Source: Kribbella pittospori (GTDB lineage: Bacteria; Actinomycetota; Actinomycetes; Propionibacteriales; Kribbellaceae). From it: a DNA stretch of 64,000 bases. The stretch lies in the NCBI RefSeq assembly GCF_004331465.1, contig NZ_SJKB01000007.1:1-64000 (forward strand), written 5' to 3'. The notes beneath the pieces were generated by a model that saw only the letters and a list, made by a program, of their open reading frames with translations, was not told the DNA's origin and did no database searches. Within the stretch, counting starts at the first letter, position 1. Every line of letters begins with the position of its first letter. Position numbers and translations under genes: made by a program. Shown in pieces: positions 33,644-42,584 of this stretch.

Positions 33644-34260
33644 GCGAGGGTGCGGGCAGCCGACTCCAGCAACAGTGTGGTGCTCGTCGCCCCCGGGTCC
33701 TGATGACCGGCGCTGCGCTCGCCCAGGTAGCTCGCGCGGCCCTTCCGCGCGACCAGCGGGACCGTCGCGTCCCGGCCCTTGGCGGCCGCCTCCGCCGCCG
33801 CGGTGAGCGCACCGGCGAGGTCCGCTCCGCCCGCGACCGCGGCGTCATACGCGTCCAGAGCCGGCGCCCAGGCGTCGTACATGGTCTTGTCGCCGAGCTC
33901 GGCCTTGCCGCGCTGGAGGATGCCGCCGACGCCCGCCTTGAACGCCTCGCCGATCGTCGCCGGGGTCAGGTCGGCGCCGGCCAGCGCGGTCCCGAAGCGG
34001 AGGAAGAACGTGCCGTACAGCGGTCCGCTCGCCCCGCCGACCTTGCTGACCAGCGTCATCCCGGCCTTCTTCATCAACTCGTCGACCGTCCCGAAGCTGC
34101 TCTCGTCCAGCAGCGCGACGATCGCCTGGAACCCCCGGTCCATGTTCGCCCCGTGGTCCGCGTCCCCGATCGCCGAGTCCAGCTCAGTCAGGTACGCCGC
34201 GTTGTCATGCAAGGAACCCGCGGAATCCCACAGCCAGTTGACGAAGTTGTCGACTCCCAT
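33640..34260 (-). CDS. dhaL: Dihydroxyacetone kinase, ADP-binding subunit
   Basis: 206 residues. DhaL holds ADP/ATP via two magnesium ions bound by the Asp residues of AIGDADHGANMDRG (Asp33, Asp35 and the following Asp), and the KVGGASGPLYGTFF and DPGATSTT loops are also present. It transfers phosphate to dihydroxyacetone on DhaK. The ATG 34260 lies 2 nt after the dhaK stop; the 3' end overlaps dhaM by 4 nt. The frame is open further upstream but only within dhaK. Confidence 0.95.
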   Translation of the reverse strand: MGVDNFVNWLWDSAGSLHDNAAYLTELDSAIGDADHGANMDRGFQAIVALLDESSFGTVDELMKKAGMTLVSKVGGASGPLYGTFFLRFGTALAGADLTPATIGEAFKAGVGGILQRGKAELGDKTMYDAWAPALDAYDAAVAGGADLAGALTAAAEAAAKGRDATVPLVARKGRASYLGERSAGHQDPGATSTTLLLESAARTLA

Positions 34261-34262
34261 GC

Positions 34263-35267
34263 TCACGCGCCCCAGCGTAGGCCGGGGGTGTTCACCGGTG
34301 CGTCCCAGAGACGTACCAGTTCGTCGTCCACCTTCAGGAGGGTGACCGAGCAGCCGGCCATCTCCAGGGAGGTGATGTAGTTGCCGACCAGCGAGCGGGC
34401 GACGGTGATCCCGGCCCGGTCGAGCAGCTGGGCCACCTCGTTGTACATCAGGTACAACTCGATCAGCGGCGTACCGCCCATGCCGTTCATGAAGGCGATC
34501 ACGGAATCGCCTTGCCGGTAAGGAAGATCGCTGACGACCGGGTCGACCAGCATCGCGGCGATCTCCTTCGCCGGTGCCAGCGGCAACCGTTGCCGGCCGG
34601 GCTCGCCGTGGATGCCGATGCCGACCTCCATCTCGTTGTCGGCCAGGTCGAACGTCGGCTTGCCCGCCGCCGGGACTGTGCACGAGGTGAGCGCCATGCC
34701 CATGCTGCGGCCGTTGTCGTTGACCTTCTTGGCCAGGTCCGCGACCTGCTGCAGCGGCTGGCCCTCCTCGGCGGCCGCGCCGACGATCTTCTCCAGCAGC
34801 ACCGTTACACCCACGCCACGACGGCCGGCGGTGTAGAGGCTGTCCTGCACGGCGACGTCGTCGTTGGTGACGACCGAGAGCACCTCGGTGCCGGCGTCGG
34901 CCGCAGCCAGCTCGGCGGCCATCTCGAAGTTCATCACGTCACCGGTGTAGTTCTTCACGATGTGCAGTACGCCGGCGCCCGCGTCGACCTCTTTGGTCGC
35001 CGCCATCATCTGGTCCGGCACCGGCGAGGTGAACACCTCACCCGCGCAGGCCGCGTCCAGCATCCCGAGCCCGACGAAGCCGCCGTGCATCGGCTCGTGC
35101 CCGGATCCACCCCCGGAGATCAGTCCCACCTTCCCGGTCCTCGGTGCGTCCTTGCGGTACACGATCCGGTTCTCGTGATCCACCCGCAACCGATCCGGAT
35201 GCGCTGCCGCCATCCCCCGCAGCGCCTCACTCACAACATCACCAGGTTCGTTGATGAGCTTCTTCAT
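34263..35267 (-). CDS. dhaK: Dihydroxyacetone kinase, substrate-binding subunit
   Basis: 334 residues. DhaK binds dihydroxyacetone covalently as a hemiaminal through the His in VGIGIHGEPG (His220 here). The GGGSGHEPMHGGFVG loop near residue 52 is the other hallmark. ATG 35267 gives the family start MKKLINEP; an in-frame ATG three codons earlier (35276) is equally possible, with no clear ribosome site for either. First gene of dhaK-dhaL-dhaM, 46 nt after an MFS gene on the same strand, which may supply a read-through promoter. Confidence 0.95.
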   Translation of the reverse strand: MKKLINEPGDVVSEALRGMAAAHPDRLRVDHENRIVYRKDAPRTGKVGLISGGGSGHEPMHGGFVGLGMLDAACAGEVFTSPVPDQMMAATKEVDAGAGVLHIVKNYTGDVMNFEMAAELAAADAGTEVLSVVTNDDVAVQDSLYTAGRRGVGVTVLLEKIVGAAAEEGQPLQQVADLAKKVNDNGRSMGMALTSCTVPAAGKPTFDLADNEMEVGIGIHGEPGRQRLPLAPAKEIAAMLVDPVVSDLPYRQGDSVIAFMNGMGGTPLIELYLMYNEVAQLLDRAGITVARSLVGNYITSLEMAGCSVTLLKVDDELVRLWDAPVNTPGLRWGA

Positions 35268-35313
35268 GGCACCCATCTGAGCACACGCCCGCCCGGAACG
35301 GGAGCCCCCTGAA

Positions 35314-36552
35314 TCAGACGGTCGTCGCGGCCTTCACCTCGGACAGCAGCGGAATCGACCGGATCGGTCGGCTCAGCGTGAGCAGAAGAGACGCGACGGT
35401 CAGGATCGCGCCCAGAACGCCCACCGCGGTCCGGTGCCCGAAGCTCGCCAGCATCACGCCACCGAGGGCCGGAGCGAGCGGCTGGGTGCTGGTGGCGAGG
35501 AACATGACGGCACTCTGCGCCCGGCCTTGCAGATGGTCGGGTGTGATCAGCATCTGGTAGCCGAACAGACCTGAGTTGAGCGCCGGGAGCAGGAGCATCG
35601 CAATCGACAGCAACCCGATCAGTGTGGCTGGTGCACTGGTGAACGCGGTGGCGGTGAAGGTGCAGGCAACGATCCACGACCCGACGATCGCGATGGCGCC
35701 GGTGCTGAACATGGCCAGCAGTTTCGGTGTGAGGATCGCGCCGAGCAGTCCGCCGACGCCCATTCCGGTCTCCAGCAACCCGATCACGGACGGCCGGACG
35801 CCGCGCTGCTGGAGGTCGAGGATCAGGACCAGGATTGTCCCGTTGGCCGCGAAGTTCAGTGCGGTGGCGACCAGTGCGATCGTGCGCAGCGCGGGCTGCG
35901 CGAACAGCCAGGTGATGCCGGAGCGGATGGAGCGCAGCATCGGCTCGGGCTTGGCGTCGTGGGTTTCGGGAGCACCCAGTGGGCGGCGGATCAGCGCGAG
36001 CAGGGCGGACATCACCAGGTAGGACAGTGCGTCGATCGCCACCGGGACCACGCGGCCGACGGTGAAGAGCAGCCCGCCCAGCGGGGCACCGGCCAGCCCG
36101 GCGACGTACCCACGGCCCTGGTTGGCGGCGACCGCGGTGCCGATGTCCTCAGCCGGGACGATCTGCCGGAGGGCGGCGGTCTCGGCCGGCATGAAGAAGG
36201 CGGTGCTCACCCCGCTGCACAGGGCTACCGCGAGCAGGTGCCAGATGGTCAGCCGGTGCATCCAGCCGGCCACGGCGACCGAGCCGTACAGAACGGTGCC
36301 GGCCAGGCCGCAGCTGATCAGAATCAGGCGGCGGCTCGTCCGGTCGACCACTGCTCCGGCCGGCAACGAGGACAAGGTGGCGCCTAGGGCGTACGCCGCA
36401 CCGACCAGACCGGCCTGCACCGGCGAGCTCGTGATGGCCATGGCGAGCAGCGTGAAGACGAAGGTGCTCATCGCCGAGCCGAGAGCGCTGATCGTCTGAC
36501 CGCTCAACAGCTTGAGGTAGTCGCCGTTACGCAGTAACCCCCGACCTGACAT
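35314..36552 (-). CDS. MFS transporter (12-helix drug/metabolite exporter type)
   Basis: About 412 residues with 12 helices, starting LLRNGDYLKLLSGQTISALGSAMSTF, the typical N-terminus of the MFS_3/enterobactin-exporter-like group in actinobacteria; the loop 2-3 motif AGAVVDRTSRR is present. ATG 36552 is chosen because TAATCT (a good -10 box) lies 7 nt upstream, pointing to a leaderless mRNA; a TTG 10 codons earlier is less likely. Substrate unknown. It is not clearly linked to the Dha genes it precedes. Confidence 0.88.
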   Translation of the reverse strand: MSGRGLLRNGDYLKLLSGQTISALGSAMSTFVFTLLAMAITSSPVQAGLVGAAYALGATLSSLPAGAVVDRTSRRLILISCGLAGTVLYGSVAVAGWMHRLTIWHLLAVALCSGVSTAFFMPAETAALRQIVPAEDIGTAVAANQGRGYVAGLAGAPLGGLLFTVGRVVPVAIDALSYLVMSALLALIRRPLGAPETHDAKPEPMLRSIRSGITWLFAQPALRTIALVATALNFAANGTILVLILDLQQRGVRPSVIGLLETGMGVGGLLGAILTPKLLAMFSTGAIAIVGSWIVACTFTATAFTSAPATLIGLLSIAMLLLPALNSGLFGYQMLITPDHLQGRAQSAVMFLATSTQPLAPALGGVMLASFGHRTAVGVLGAILTVASLLLTLSRPIRSIPLLSEVKAATTV

Positions 36553-36609
36553 AACTGGGAGATTAGGTCCATACCAGGTCAACTATGGACGGCTTGCAGG
36601 TTGTTGCAG

Positions 36610-37188
36610 TCAGTCCTTCGGGCGCAGGAGCGGCCGGACGACCTCGCGGGCGTCGTGGATGCGCGACTTGACCGTGCCGAGCGGGGCGCCGACCTCGGCG
36701 GCGATCTCCTCGTACGACAGGCCGTAGACGTCGCGGAGCACGAGCGGGGTGACCATCTGGGGCCGGTCGCGTTCCAGGGTCTCGAGCGCCTCGAGCAGAT
36801 CCAGGCGGGTGCCGGCGATGACGCTGGTGGTGCGGGGGTCCGGCTTCTCCATCGTCTCCGGGTTGTGCGCGGCCTGGGCGGTGCGCTTCAGCTTGCGGTA
36901 CGTCGACCGGGCCGAGTTCGCCGCGACCGAGTGGACCCAGGTGGAGAAGCTGCTCCGGCCGGAGTAGGTGTGAATCTTGGTCGCGATGTTGAGCAGCGCC
37001 TCCTGGGCCGCGTCCTCGGCGTCCGCGGAGTAGGGCAGCACGCTGCGGCAGATGCGCAGCACCCGCGGATGGACCAGCCTGAGCAGGTCGTCCATCGCGT
37101 TCTTGTCGCCCCCCTTGGCCCGTTCGGCCAGGGCTCCGAGGTCGTCCGTCGGGCTGGTGCTCTCGCTCATCTGCGCCTTTGCTGTCAT
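36610..37188 (-). CDS. ECF-type RNA polymerase sigma factor
   Basis: About 192 residues. Region 2: LLRLVHPRVLRICRSVLPYSADAEDAAQEALLNIAT; region 4: VLRDVYGLSYEEIAAEVGAPLGTVKSRIHDAR. ATG 37188 is preferred since GGGGGCGG lies just upstream; ATG 37170 (AAAGG upstream) and 37221 are alternatives. It is divergent from a Ser/Thr kinase gene with overlapping promoter space, suggesting a shared regulatory circuit. No anti-sigma gene is adjacent. Confidence 0.88.
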   Translation of the reverse strand: MTAKAQMSESTSPTDDLGALAERAKGGDKNAMDDLLRLVHPRVLRICRSVLPYSADAEDAAQEALLNIATKIHTYSGRSSFSTWVHSVAANSARSTYRKLKRTAQAAHNPETMEKPDPRTTSVIAGTRLDLLEALETLERDRPQMVTPLVLRDVYGLSYEEIAAEVGAPLGTVKSRIHDAREVVRPLLRPKD

Positions 37189-37231
37189 TCCGCCCCCGGC
37201 AGGGGACTCCCAGTGATCCATAATGCCTTGT

Positions 37232-38767
37232 ATGGGGGTCCCGACCAGACTTGGCCGCTACGTCGTGCGCCGACGCCTGGGCTCAGGCGGTTTCGCTACG
37301 GTATGGCTTGCTCACGATGAGCAACTGGATGCCGAGGTCGCGATCAAGGTACTCGCGGACAACTGGGGCCACGACGACTCGGTCCGCCGCCGGTTCCTCG
37401 AGGAGGGCCGGTTCCTGCGCCGGGTCGAGTCCGAGCACGTGGTCCAGGTGCACGACGTCGGCGAACTCGACGACGGCCGCCCGTTTCTCGTGCTCACGTA
37501 CGCCGATCGCGGCACCCTGGCCGACCGGTTGAAGAAGCAACCGCTGCCGATGGTCGAGGCGGTCGACGTCGTCGTCCAGGTCGGCCGCGGCCTCCAGGCC
37601 CTCCATCGGCGCGGCCTGCTGCACCGCGACGTGAAACCCGCGAATGTTCTGTTCCGCAGCACGGACGAGGGCGAGCGCGCTGTCCTGTCCGACCTCGGCC
37701 TCGGCAAGTCGCTGGACGAGGTGTCACGGATCACAATGCCTGGCGGCACCCCGTCGTACGTCGCGCCCGAACAGGCGATGGGTGAGCGGCTGGACCAGCG
37801 CGCCGACCAGTACTCCCTCGGAGCAGTCGCGTACGCCGCTCTGACCGGGCGGTCACCGCACCAGCTCGATGGGCTCGGCGCGGCCGGGCGGGTCGCGGCG
37901 CCGCCTCCGCCGAGCTCACTCGGGTTCGAGCTGCCGGAGCAGGTCGACGCCGCGATCGTGCGCGCCCTGGACCCGGACCGCGAGAAGCGCTGGCCGGATG
38001 TGCAGTCGTTCACTCGTGAGCTCGTCGGCGGGCTGGACGAGACGACCCACGGATTCGTGCCGGCGTCGTACGGCATCCGCGATGTGGGCGACAGTCCGTC
38101 GGACGACAGCGAGACGACCGCGCTCAGCGACGCCAACAAGCCCACGATCGTCAAGCCGGCGGCCGAGGAGCCCGAGGAGACTGCGCCGGCGGTCGCATCG
38201 GTCGAGCCTGCCACGGAGCCTGCTCCGAAGCGGAAGCGGCGCCGGGGTCGGTGGGTGCTCGCCGCCGTCCTGGCACTGATCGTGGGCGGTGGGGTCGGGT
38301 TCGGAGCCCAGCGCTACCTGTCCGCGCGCGAGGTCGTGCCGCTCTCGTACGGCTGGGTCAACCTGGAGATGCCGAAGGGCTGGGCGAAGTCGGTTGCCGA
38401 CGCGGACTGGCAGCCGCCGGGCACCACACAGTCCTACCCGGCGCTCCGGGTCAGTCAGGACCCGAGCTGGTCGACGAGGTCACCCGGGGTCTTCATCGGC
38501 ATGACCGATGCGCAGGTCACACGCCTGTCGGTCGGCAGCGGCAAGTCATTCGGCTGCGTCGCCGACGAGGAGGTCAAGTCCTCGACAGTCAACGGTTCCG
38601 CGGTGACCGAGCGGTTCTCCACCGGCTGCGGTGACGGCAGCAGTATGCTCCTGCAGCGAGTCGTGGACACGGGGACCACCGGCTCGATGCTCGTTCAGGT
38701 CCTGGTACCGGCCGATGGCCGCGACCGGGCTCTCGAGATCGCCCACTCGGTGTCGTTCACCGGCTGA
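37232..38767 (+). CDS. Transmembrane Ser/Thr protein kinase (PknB type)
   Basis: 511 residues. Kinase domain about residues 9-270: glycine loop LGSGGFATVW (16-25), Lys39 in VAIK, catalytic Asp133 in HRDVKPAN, metal Asp154 in DLG (instead of DFG), and a TMPGGTPSYVAPEQ activation segment. A juxtamembrane Glu/Ala/Pro-rich linker, one helix (about 343-362) and an extracellular domain of about 145 residues follow; this domain has no PASTA repeats and I do not recognise it. ATG 37232 is chosen because CATAAT lies 7 nt upstream (leaderless); ATG 37223 is possible. Divergent from an ECF sigma gene. Confidence 0.92.
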   Translation: MGVPTRLGRYVVRRRLGSGGFATVWLAHDEQLDAEVAIKVLADNWGHDDSVRRRFLEEGRFLRRVESEHVVQVHDVGELDDGRPFLVLTYADRGTLADRLKKQPLPMVEAVDVVVQVGRGLQALHRRGLLHRDVKPANVLFRSTDEGERAVLSDLGLGKSLDEVSRITMPGGTPSYVAPEQAMGERLDQRADQYSLGAVAYAALTGRSPHQLDGLGAAGRVAAPPPPSSLGFELPEQVDAAIVRALDPDREKRWPDVQSFTRELVGGLDETTHGFVPASYGIRDVGDSPSDDSETTALSDANKPTIVKPAAEEPEETAPAVASVEPATEPAPKRKRRRGRWVLAAVLALIVGGGVGFGAQRYLSAREVVPLSYGWVNLEMPKGWAKSVADADWQPPGTTQSYPALRVSQDPSWSTRSPGVFIGMTDAQVTRLSVGSGKSFGCVADEEVKSSTVNGSAVTERFSTGCGDGSSMLLQRVVDTGTTGSMLVQVLVPADGRDRALEIAHSVSFTG

Positions 38768-38806
38768 CGAGCGCTTCTGTCCTGCTCGGTCCCGAGGAAG
38801 TCCCTG

Positions 38807-38923
38807 GTGTTGCGTTTCGCATTCGACCGGCTCCGGCCGTCCCCTGCCCTGATCCAGTCCACCCGCCGCGGCTTCTACCGCCTCCGCACCACCATCTTCC
38901 GAGCCATCTGGCCGATTGACTGA
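38807..38923 (+). CDS. Possible small basic peptide
   Basis: A 38-codon frame from GTG 38807 with GAGGAAG about 8 nt upstream. It would encode a cationic, partly amphipathic peptide (MLRFAFDRLRPSPAL, then RRGFYRLRTTIFRAIW). It fills the gap between the kinase and the hydrolase, and third positions are C/G as in real genes. Too short to be certain. Confidence 0.3.
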   Translation: MLRFAFDRLRPSPALIQSTRRGFYRLRTTIFRAIWPID

Positions 38924-38948
38924 CCGCACTTCGGGTACGGCGTACAGC

Positions 38949-39824
38949 GTGTTCGACGGTTTCACGACATTCGACGTATCGGTGTCCGGAGCAACCATCC
39001 ACGGCCGCCGCGCCGGCAACGGACCGCCCGTCCTGCTGCTGCACGGTTTCCCCGAGACCCACGTCATGTGGCATCGCGTCGCCCCGGCGCTGGCTCGGGA
39101 GTTCAGCGTGGTCGTGACCGACCTGACCGGCTTCGGTGACAGCACGGCCGGTGACACCCACTCGATGCGAGAGCTGGCGGGTCACCAGGTCGAAGTGATG
39201 CAAGCCCTCGGGTACGACGCTTTCGCGGTGGCCGGTCACGACCGGGGGGCTCGGTGCGCGTACCGGATGGCGCTTGACCACCCGGAGGTCGTGACGAGGC
39301 TCGCCGTGCTGGACATCGTGCCGACCGGGGATGCGTTCGACCGGGCGGACAAGGAGTTCGCGCTGGGGTACTGGGTCTGGTCGTTCCTGGCGGCGCCGGA
39401 ACCGATCCCGGAACGCCTGATAGCGCAGGAACCTGAGCTGTTCGTGCACCACTTCCTGGACAGTTGGTCCGCGGCCGACGTGTTCCCGCGAGAGGTCCGG
39501 GAGGAGTACGTGCGCCACTTCCGCGATCCGGGCACGGTTCACGCGATCTGCGAGGAGTACCGCGCTGCGGCGACTGTCGACCACCAGCACGACACGACCG
39601 ATCGCGGCGTACGGCGGATCGGCTGTCCGGTGCTGGCGTTGTGGGATCCGTCGGGTGCGGTGGCCAGTTGGTACGGCGATCCGGTCGCGGTCTGGCGGGA
39701 GTGGGCGGACGACGTCGTGGGAGCGCCGATTCCGGCCGGGCACTTCATGGCCGAAGAGGCTCCGGCCGAGACACTCGATCGGTTGATGCCCTTTCTGCGT
39801 GGGGATGTACGGTCAGCCAGGTGA
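38949..39824 (+). CDS. Alpha/beta hydrolase, haloacetate dehalogenase-like
   Basis: 291 residues. The start FDGFTTFDVSVSGATIHGR and LLLHGFPETHVMWHRVAP are typical of the fluoroacetate dehalogenase/epoxide hydrolase branch. The nucleophile is Asp98 in AGHDRGAR (Asp, not Ser, with Arg99 and Arg102 that bind the carboxylate in dehalogenases); the base is His265 in AGHFMAEE. GTG 38949 gives the family N-terminus; a TTG at 38916 would overlap the small frame before it. The 3' end overlaps the convergent MFS gene by 80 bp. Confidence 0.85.
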   Translation: MFDGFTTFDVSVSGATIHGRRAGNGPPVLLLHGFPETHVMWHRVAPALAREFSVVVTDLTGFGDSTAGDTHSMRELAGHQVEVMQALGYDAFAVAGHDRGARCAYRMALDHPEVVTRLAVLDIVPTGDAFDRADKEFALGYWVWSFLAAPEPIPERLIAQEPELFVHHFLDSWSAADVFPREVREEYVRHFRDPGTVHAICEEYRAAATVDHQHDTTDRGVRRIGCPVLALWDPSGAVASWYGDPVAVWREWADDVVGAPIPAGHFMAEEAPAETLDRLMPFLRGDVRSAR

Positions 39825-40938
39825 TGGCCAGCCCGACGAGCCACAGGGTGGTGCCGAGGTAGGCGAGGGTGTGGAGGCCGGGGATCATGCCGGCGGGGCT
39901 GCCGACGACTGCGCCGTACAGAATGATGCCGACGGCACCGAATGCCTGCCGGCAGGTGTTGTTGACGCCGCTGGCGAATCCGGCACGATCGGGCGGTAGT
40001 GAGGCGACGGCCGCGTTGACGACGGCGGCGGTGAGGAAACCCATGCCGATGCCCAGGCCGAGCTCGACGGGTACGAGTTCGCGGTAGCCGCCGTGGACCA
40101 TCAGCAGGCAGGCCGATCCGGCTGCTCCGAGTACCAGGCCGATGGTCATGGGCAGTCGAGGTCCGTAGCGGGCGGTGATGCGGCCGGACACCGGCGCGAG
40201 TACGGAGAGCGGCAGGAACAGAGGGATGAGTTCGAGACCGGCCCGGAATGCGTTGTGGCCAAGGTGTTCCTGCAAATACAGCGTAAGTACGAGGACCGTG
40301 CCGAGACCGACCAGAGTCATCAGGCCGGCGGTGACATTCGCACCGACGAAGTCCCTGCCGATGCGGAGCGGGCTCCGCGTGCCCTGCCTGGCCGATTGAT
40401 GGTGAGGGATCAGGCGGAAGGCCAAAGGAAGACCGACGGCGATGATCGGAAGGTTGATCAGGAACACAGCCCGCCATCCGAGCCCGCTGACCAGCGCACC
40501 ACCCAGCAGCGGACCGGACGGTAGCGAGAGCGCTCCGGCGCCGGCCCAGATGCCGACCGCACGAGCCCTTGCCGCACGGTCGACGTACAGGTCGGTGATG
40601 ACGGCCAGCGTGCCGGGGAGGAGCAGAGCGGCGCCGATGCCTTGTACTGCGCGGGCCGCCACGAGCAGTTCGATGTTGGGCGCAACACCACAGCCCAGCG
40701 AGGCCAGTCCGAACACGGCGAGACCTGCAAGCACCACGCGCCGGTGGCCGAACCGGTCGCCCAGTGCGCCGCAGACGAGGAGCAGCGCGGCGAGCGTGAT
40801 CATGTAGGCGTCGACGACCCACTGCTGCCCGGCGAGCGTCGTACCAAGGTCGATCCGGATGTCCGGAAGGGCCACGTTGACGACGGTCACATCGAGCTGG
40901 ACCAGGAAGATCCCGACGCAGAGGAGGGCGAGAAGCAT
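39745..40938 (-). CDS. MFS transporter, DHA2-like multidrug exporter
   Basis: About 397 residues, 12 or more helices. Hallmarks: LVQLDVTVVNVALPDI in helix 1 (DHA2 motif D1), GALGDRFGHRRV in loop 2-3, and GIGAALLLPGTLAVI / GPLLGGALV (motif C, exporters). ATG 40938 has GAGG upstream; a TTG at 40947 is possible. It is divergent from an ArsR-like gene whose likely operator lies between them. The C-terminal 26 codons lie antisense to the hydrolase gene. Confidence 0.88.
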   Translation of the reverse strand: MLLALLCVGIFLVQLDVTVVNVALPDIRIDLGTTLAGQQWVVDAYMITLAALLLVCGALGDRFGHRRVVLAGLAVFGLASLGCGVAPNIELLVAARAVQGIGAALLLPGTLAVITDLYVDRAARARAVGIWAGAGALSLPSGPLLGGALVSGLGWRAVFLINLPIIAVGLPLAFRLIPHHQSARQGTRSPLRIGRDFVGANVTAGLMTLVGLGTVLVLTLYLQEHLGHNAFRAGLELIPLFLPLSVLAPVSGRITARYGPRLPMTIGLVLGAAGSACLLMVHGGYRELVPVELGLGIGMGFLTAAVVNAAVASLPPDRAGFASGVNNTCRQAFGAVGIILYGAVVGSPAGMIPGLHTLAYLGTTLWLVGLAITWLTVHPHAERASTDRVSRPEPLRP

Positions 40939-40960
40939 GTGTTCCAACCTCGCATCGAAT

Positions 40961-40982
40961 CACTTCGGGTTGCGTCGAAGTG
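40961..40982. promoter_or_regulatory. Inverted repeat between MFS and ArsR-type genes
   Basis: CACTTCG (40961-40967) and CGAAGTG (40976-40982) form a perfect 7-bp inverted repeat with an 8-nt spacer, centred 22-34 nt from both divergent start codons. This is the likely operator of the ArsR-type regulator. Confidence 0.7.
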
Positions 40983-41003
40983 TGACGGTGTGAGCATGGA
41001 GGC

Positions 41004-41741
41004 ATGGAGTTCACCGGGGATGCGGATGTGGCCCGCGCGGCCGCACTGCTGGCTGAGCCCGCCCGTGCGAAGGTGCTGATGGCGCTGGCGGACGGTCGAG
41101 CGCTCCCTGCGTCCCTGCTCGCCACCGAGGCCGGTGTGTCACCCCAGACGGTCAGCTCACACCTCCACAAGCTCCTGGACGGCGGTCTGCTCGAGATGGA
41201 GCGCTCCGGACGCCACAGGTACTACCGGCTCGCCGGTCCCGAGGTGGCTGCGGCAGTGGAGGCAGTGGCACGCATCGCCAAGCCGCAGCCAATCAACTCG
41301 CTCCGGCAGAGCACTCGCGCCGCGGCACTCCGCGAGGCGCGCACCTGCTACGACCACCTGGCCGGTCGGCTGGGCGTCGCTCTGCTCGAAGGCCTGGTAC
41401 GACGTGAGGCGCTGGTCCGGACTGACGGCGGAACCGGCACGGACCGTCGGCCGGAGGACCCACTGGCGCAGCAGCTACCGGACGGGCCGTACGCGTTGGG
41501 TCCTACGGCTTCAGAGGTCTTCGGCGAGCTGGGTGTCGACCTGTCGGAGAAGCCATCCGGCCGGCGGTTGCTGAGGTTCTGCGTCGACTGGAGCGAGCAA
41601 CGGCATCACCTCGCCGGTCGCCTCGGTGCGATGGTCGCCAACGCGACACTCGAACGGGACTGGGTACGCCGAAGGCCCCGGCAACGCGCAGTCGACCTCA
41701 CCGACGCCGGTCGGCACGCTCTGGCGGACCTGCTCGGTTAG
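41004..41741 (+). CDS. ArsR-type winged-helix regulator with C-terminal domain
   Basis: 245 residues. The first about 95 residues are an ArsR-like winged helix (ARAAALLAEPARAKVLMAL, then SPQTVSSHLHKLLDGGLLEMERSGRHRYYRL). No Cys pair is present in the DNA-binding part, so it is not a classic arsenic/metal sensor. A longer C-terminal domain follows, as in regulators of drug efflux genes. It is divergent from the DHA2-like exporter and probably represses it. Confidence 0.87.
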   Translation: MEFTGDADVARAAALLAEPARAKVLMALADGRALPASLLATEAGVSPQTVSSHLHKLLDGGLLEMERSGRHRYYRLAGPEVAAAVEAVARIAKPQPINSLRQSTRAAALREARTCYDHLAGRLGVALLEGLVRREALVRTDGGTGTDRRPEDPLAQQLPDGPYALGPTASEVFGELGVDLSEKPSGRRLLRFCVDWSEQRHHLAGRLGAMVANATLERDWVRRRPRQRAVDLTDAGRHALADLLG

Positions 41742-42454
41742 GGCGTGTCCCGGCGTACGACGCTCTTGGACGCGTGGTCGAGGACGTCCAGCAGCGCGTC
41801 CTTGTCCTGCGGGAGACCGGTCGAGCTCATCTCGACCGCGCAGAGGCCACTGTCGTCGGCGACCCAGCGGACGATGACGTACCGGAGAACCCCTTCGGAC
41901 GTTTGCGACTCCGGCGGCAGGTAGGTGTAGGCGAGCGTCGCCTGATCGTCCTCGACCTGCTGGGAAACGATCCTCAGCAGCTGGTTCTTGTCCAGGACGT
42001 TGAGGTCCTTGATTCGCGCGGCCATCGACGCGGCCGGTGGGCGGCTGATGGTGAAGCCCGCCTCGATCCGGATCCAGCGCTTCGAGGTCGGATCGGTGAA
42101 CCGGGCGTAGTTCGGCGGATCGGGCTGGGTGATCCGCCAGTTGTACGGCACCCGGGCGCTGACATGGGACTTCACCACGAGCTCCGCGGTGAACGACCGG
42201 GTCTTGTAGCTGATGTCGTCCGCCTGCAGCGCAGGCCTGTTGTCGGGCTTGGGCGTGCGCGTCGGCACTGCGGATGTGGGTGTCACCGAAGGCGTCGGTG
42301 ATGCGGTCCCGAGCGGAGCGGCCGAGCCGGACGCCACCGCGGGCTGCGCCTCACCGATCAGCAGTCCGACCCCGTATCCACCCGCGCCTCCGAGGGCCGT
42401 GATCACCACGAGCCCGGATCCCAGCAGGGCGCCAACAGTCCCCCGACGAGCCAC
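41738..42454 (-). CDS. Membrane-anchored protein, paralogue of the next gene
   Basis: 238 residues: N-terminal helix (about 6-32), a Pro/Thr/Ser linker (about 45-70) and an extracytoplasmic domain. The domain shares SYKTRSFT, LRYVIVRWV and VEM-S-TGLP with the product of 42585-43307, so the two are paralogues. The GTG start at 42454 follows GAGGCAGG. It overlaps the ArsR-type gene stop by 4 nt. No family name is known to me. The conserved domain plus linker suggests a cell-surface sensor or scaffold. Confidence 0.78.
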   Translation of the reverse strand: MARRGTVGALLGSGLVVITALGGAGGYGVGLLIGEAQPAVASGSAAPLGTASPTPSVTPTSAVPTRTPKPDNRPALQADDISYKTRSFTAELVVKSHVSARVPYNWRITQPDPPNYARFTDPTSKRWIRIEAGFTISRPPAASMAARIKDLNVLDKNQLLRIVSQQVEDDQATLAYTYLPPESQTSEGVLRYVIVRWVADDSGLCAVEMSSTGLPQDKDALLDVLDHASKSVVRRDTP

Positions 42455-42541
42455 GCCTGCCTCACCTCCCCACTTTGAAGCCCTACTTCAATGACACTTC
42501 AGCCCGCCACAAGGTTGCAGCAGCCCGGTAACGATTCCATG

Positions 42542-42564
42542 AAAAAGCTGCCCGTCCGGGCAGC
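42542..42564 (-). terminator. Intrinsic terminator with U-tract
   Basis: GCTGCCC / GGGCAGC form a 7-bp stem around GTCC (42547-42564), followed on the minus strand by five Ts (A tract at 42542-42546). A textbook rho-independent terminator 20 nt after the stop of the 42585-43307 gene. Confidence 0.88.
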
Positions 42565-42584
42565 GGACCTCCGATGACAGCGGC

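Noticed and set aside
32378..33703. A 441-codon frame antisense to dhaM
   Set aside because: No recognisable domain; dhaM carries three intact PTS modules in the opposite strand.
40961..40982. Arsenic-responsive operator
   Set aside because: The palindrome is kept as an operator, but the ArsR-type protein lacks the Cys ligands of arsenic sensors, so metal response is not claimed.
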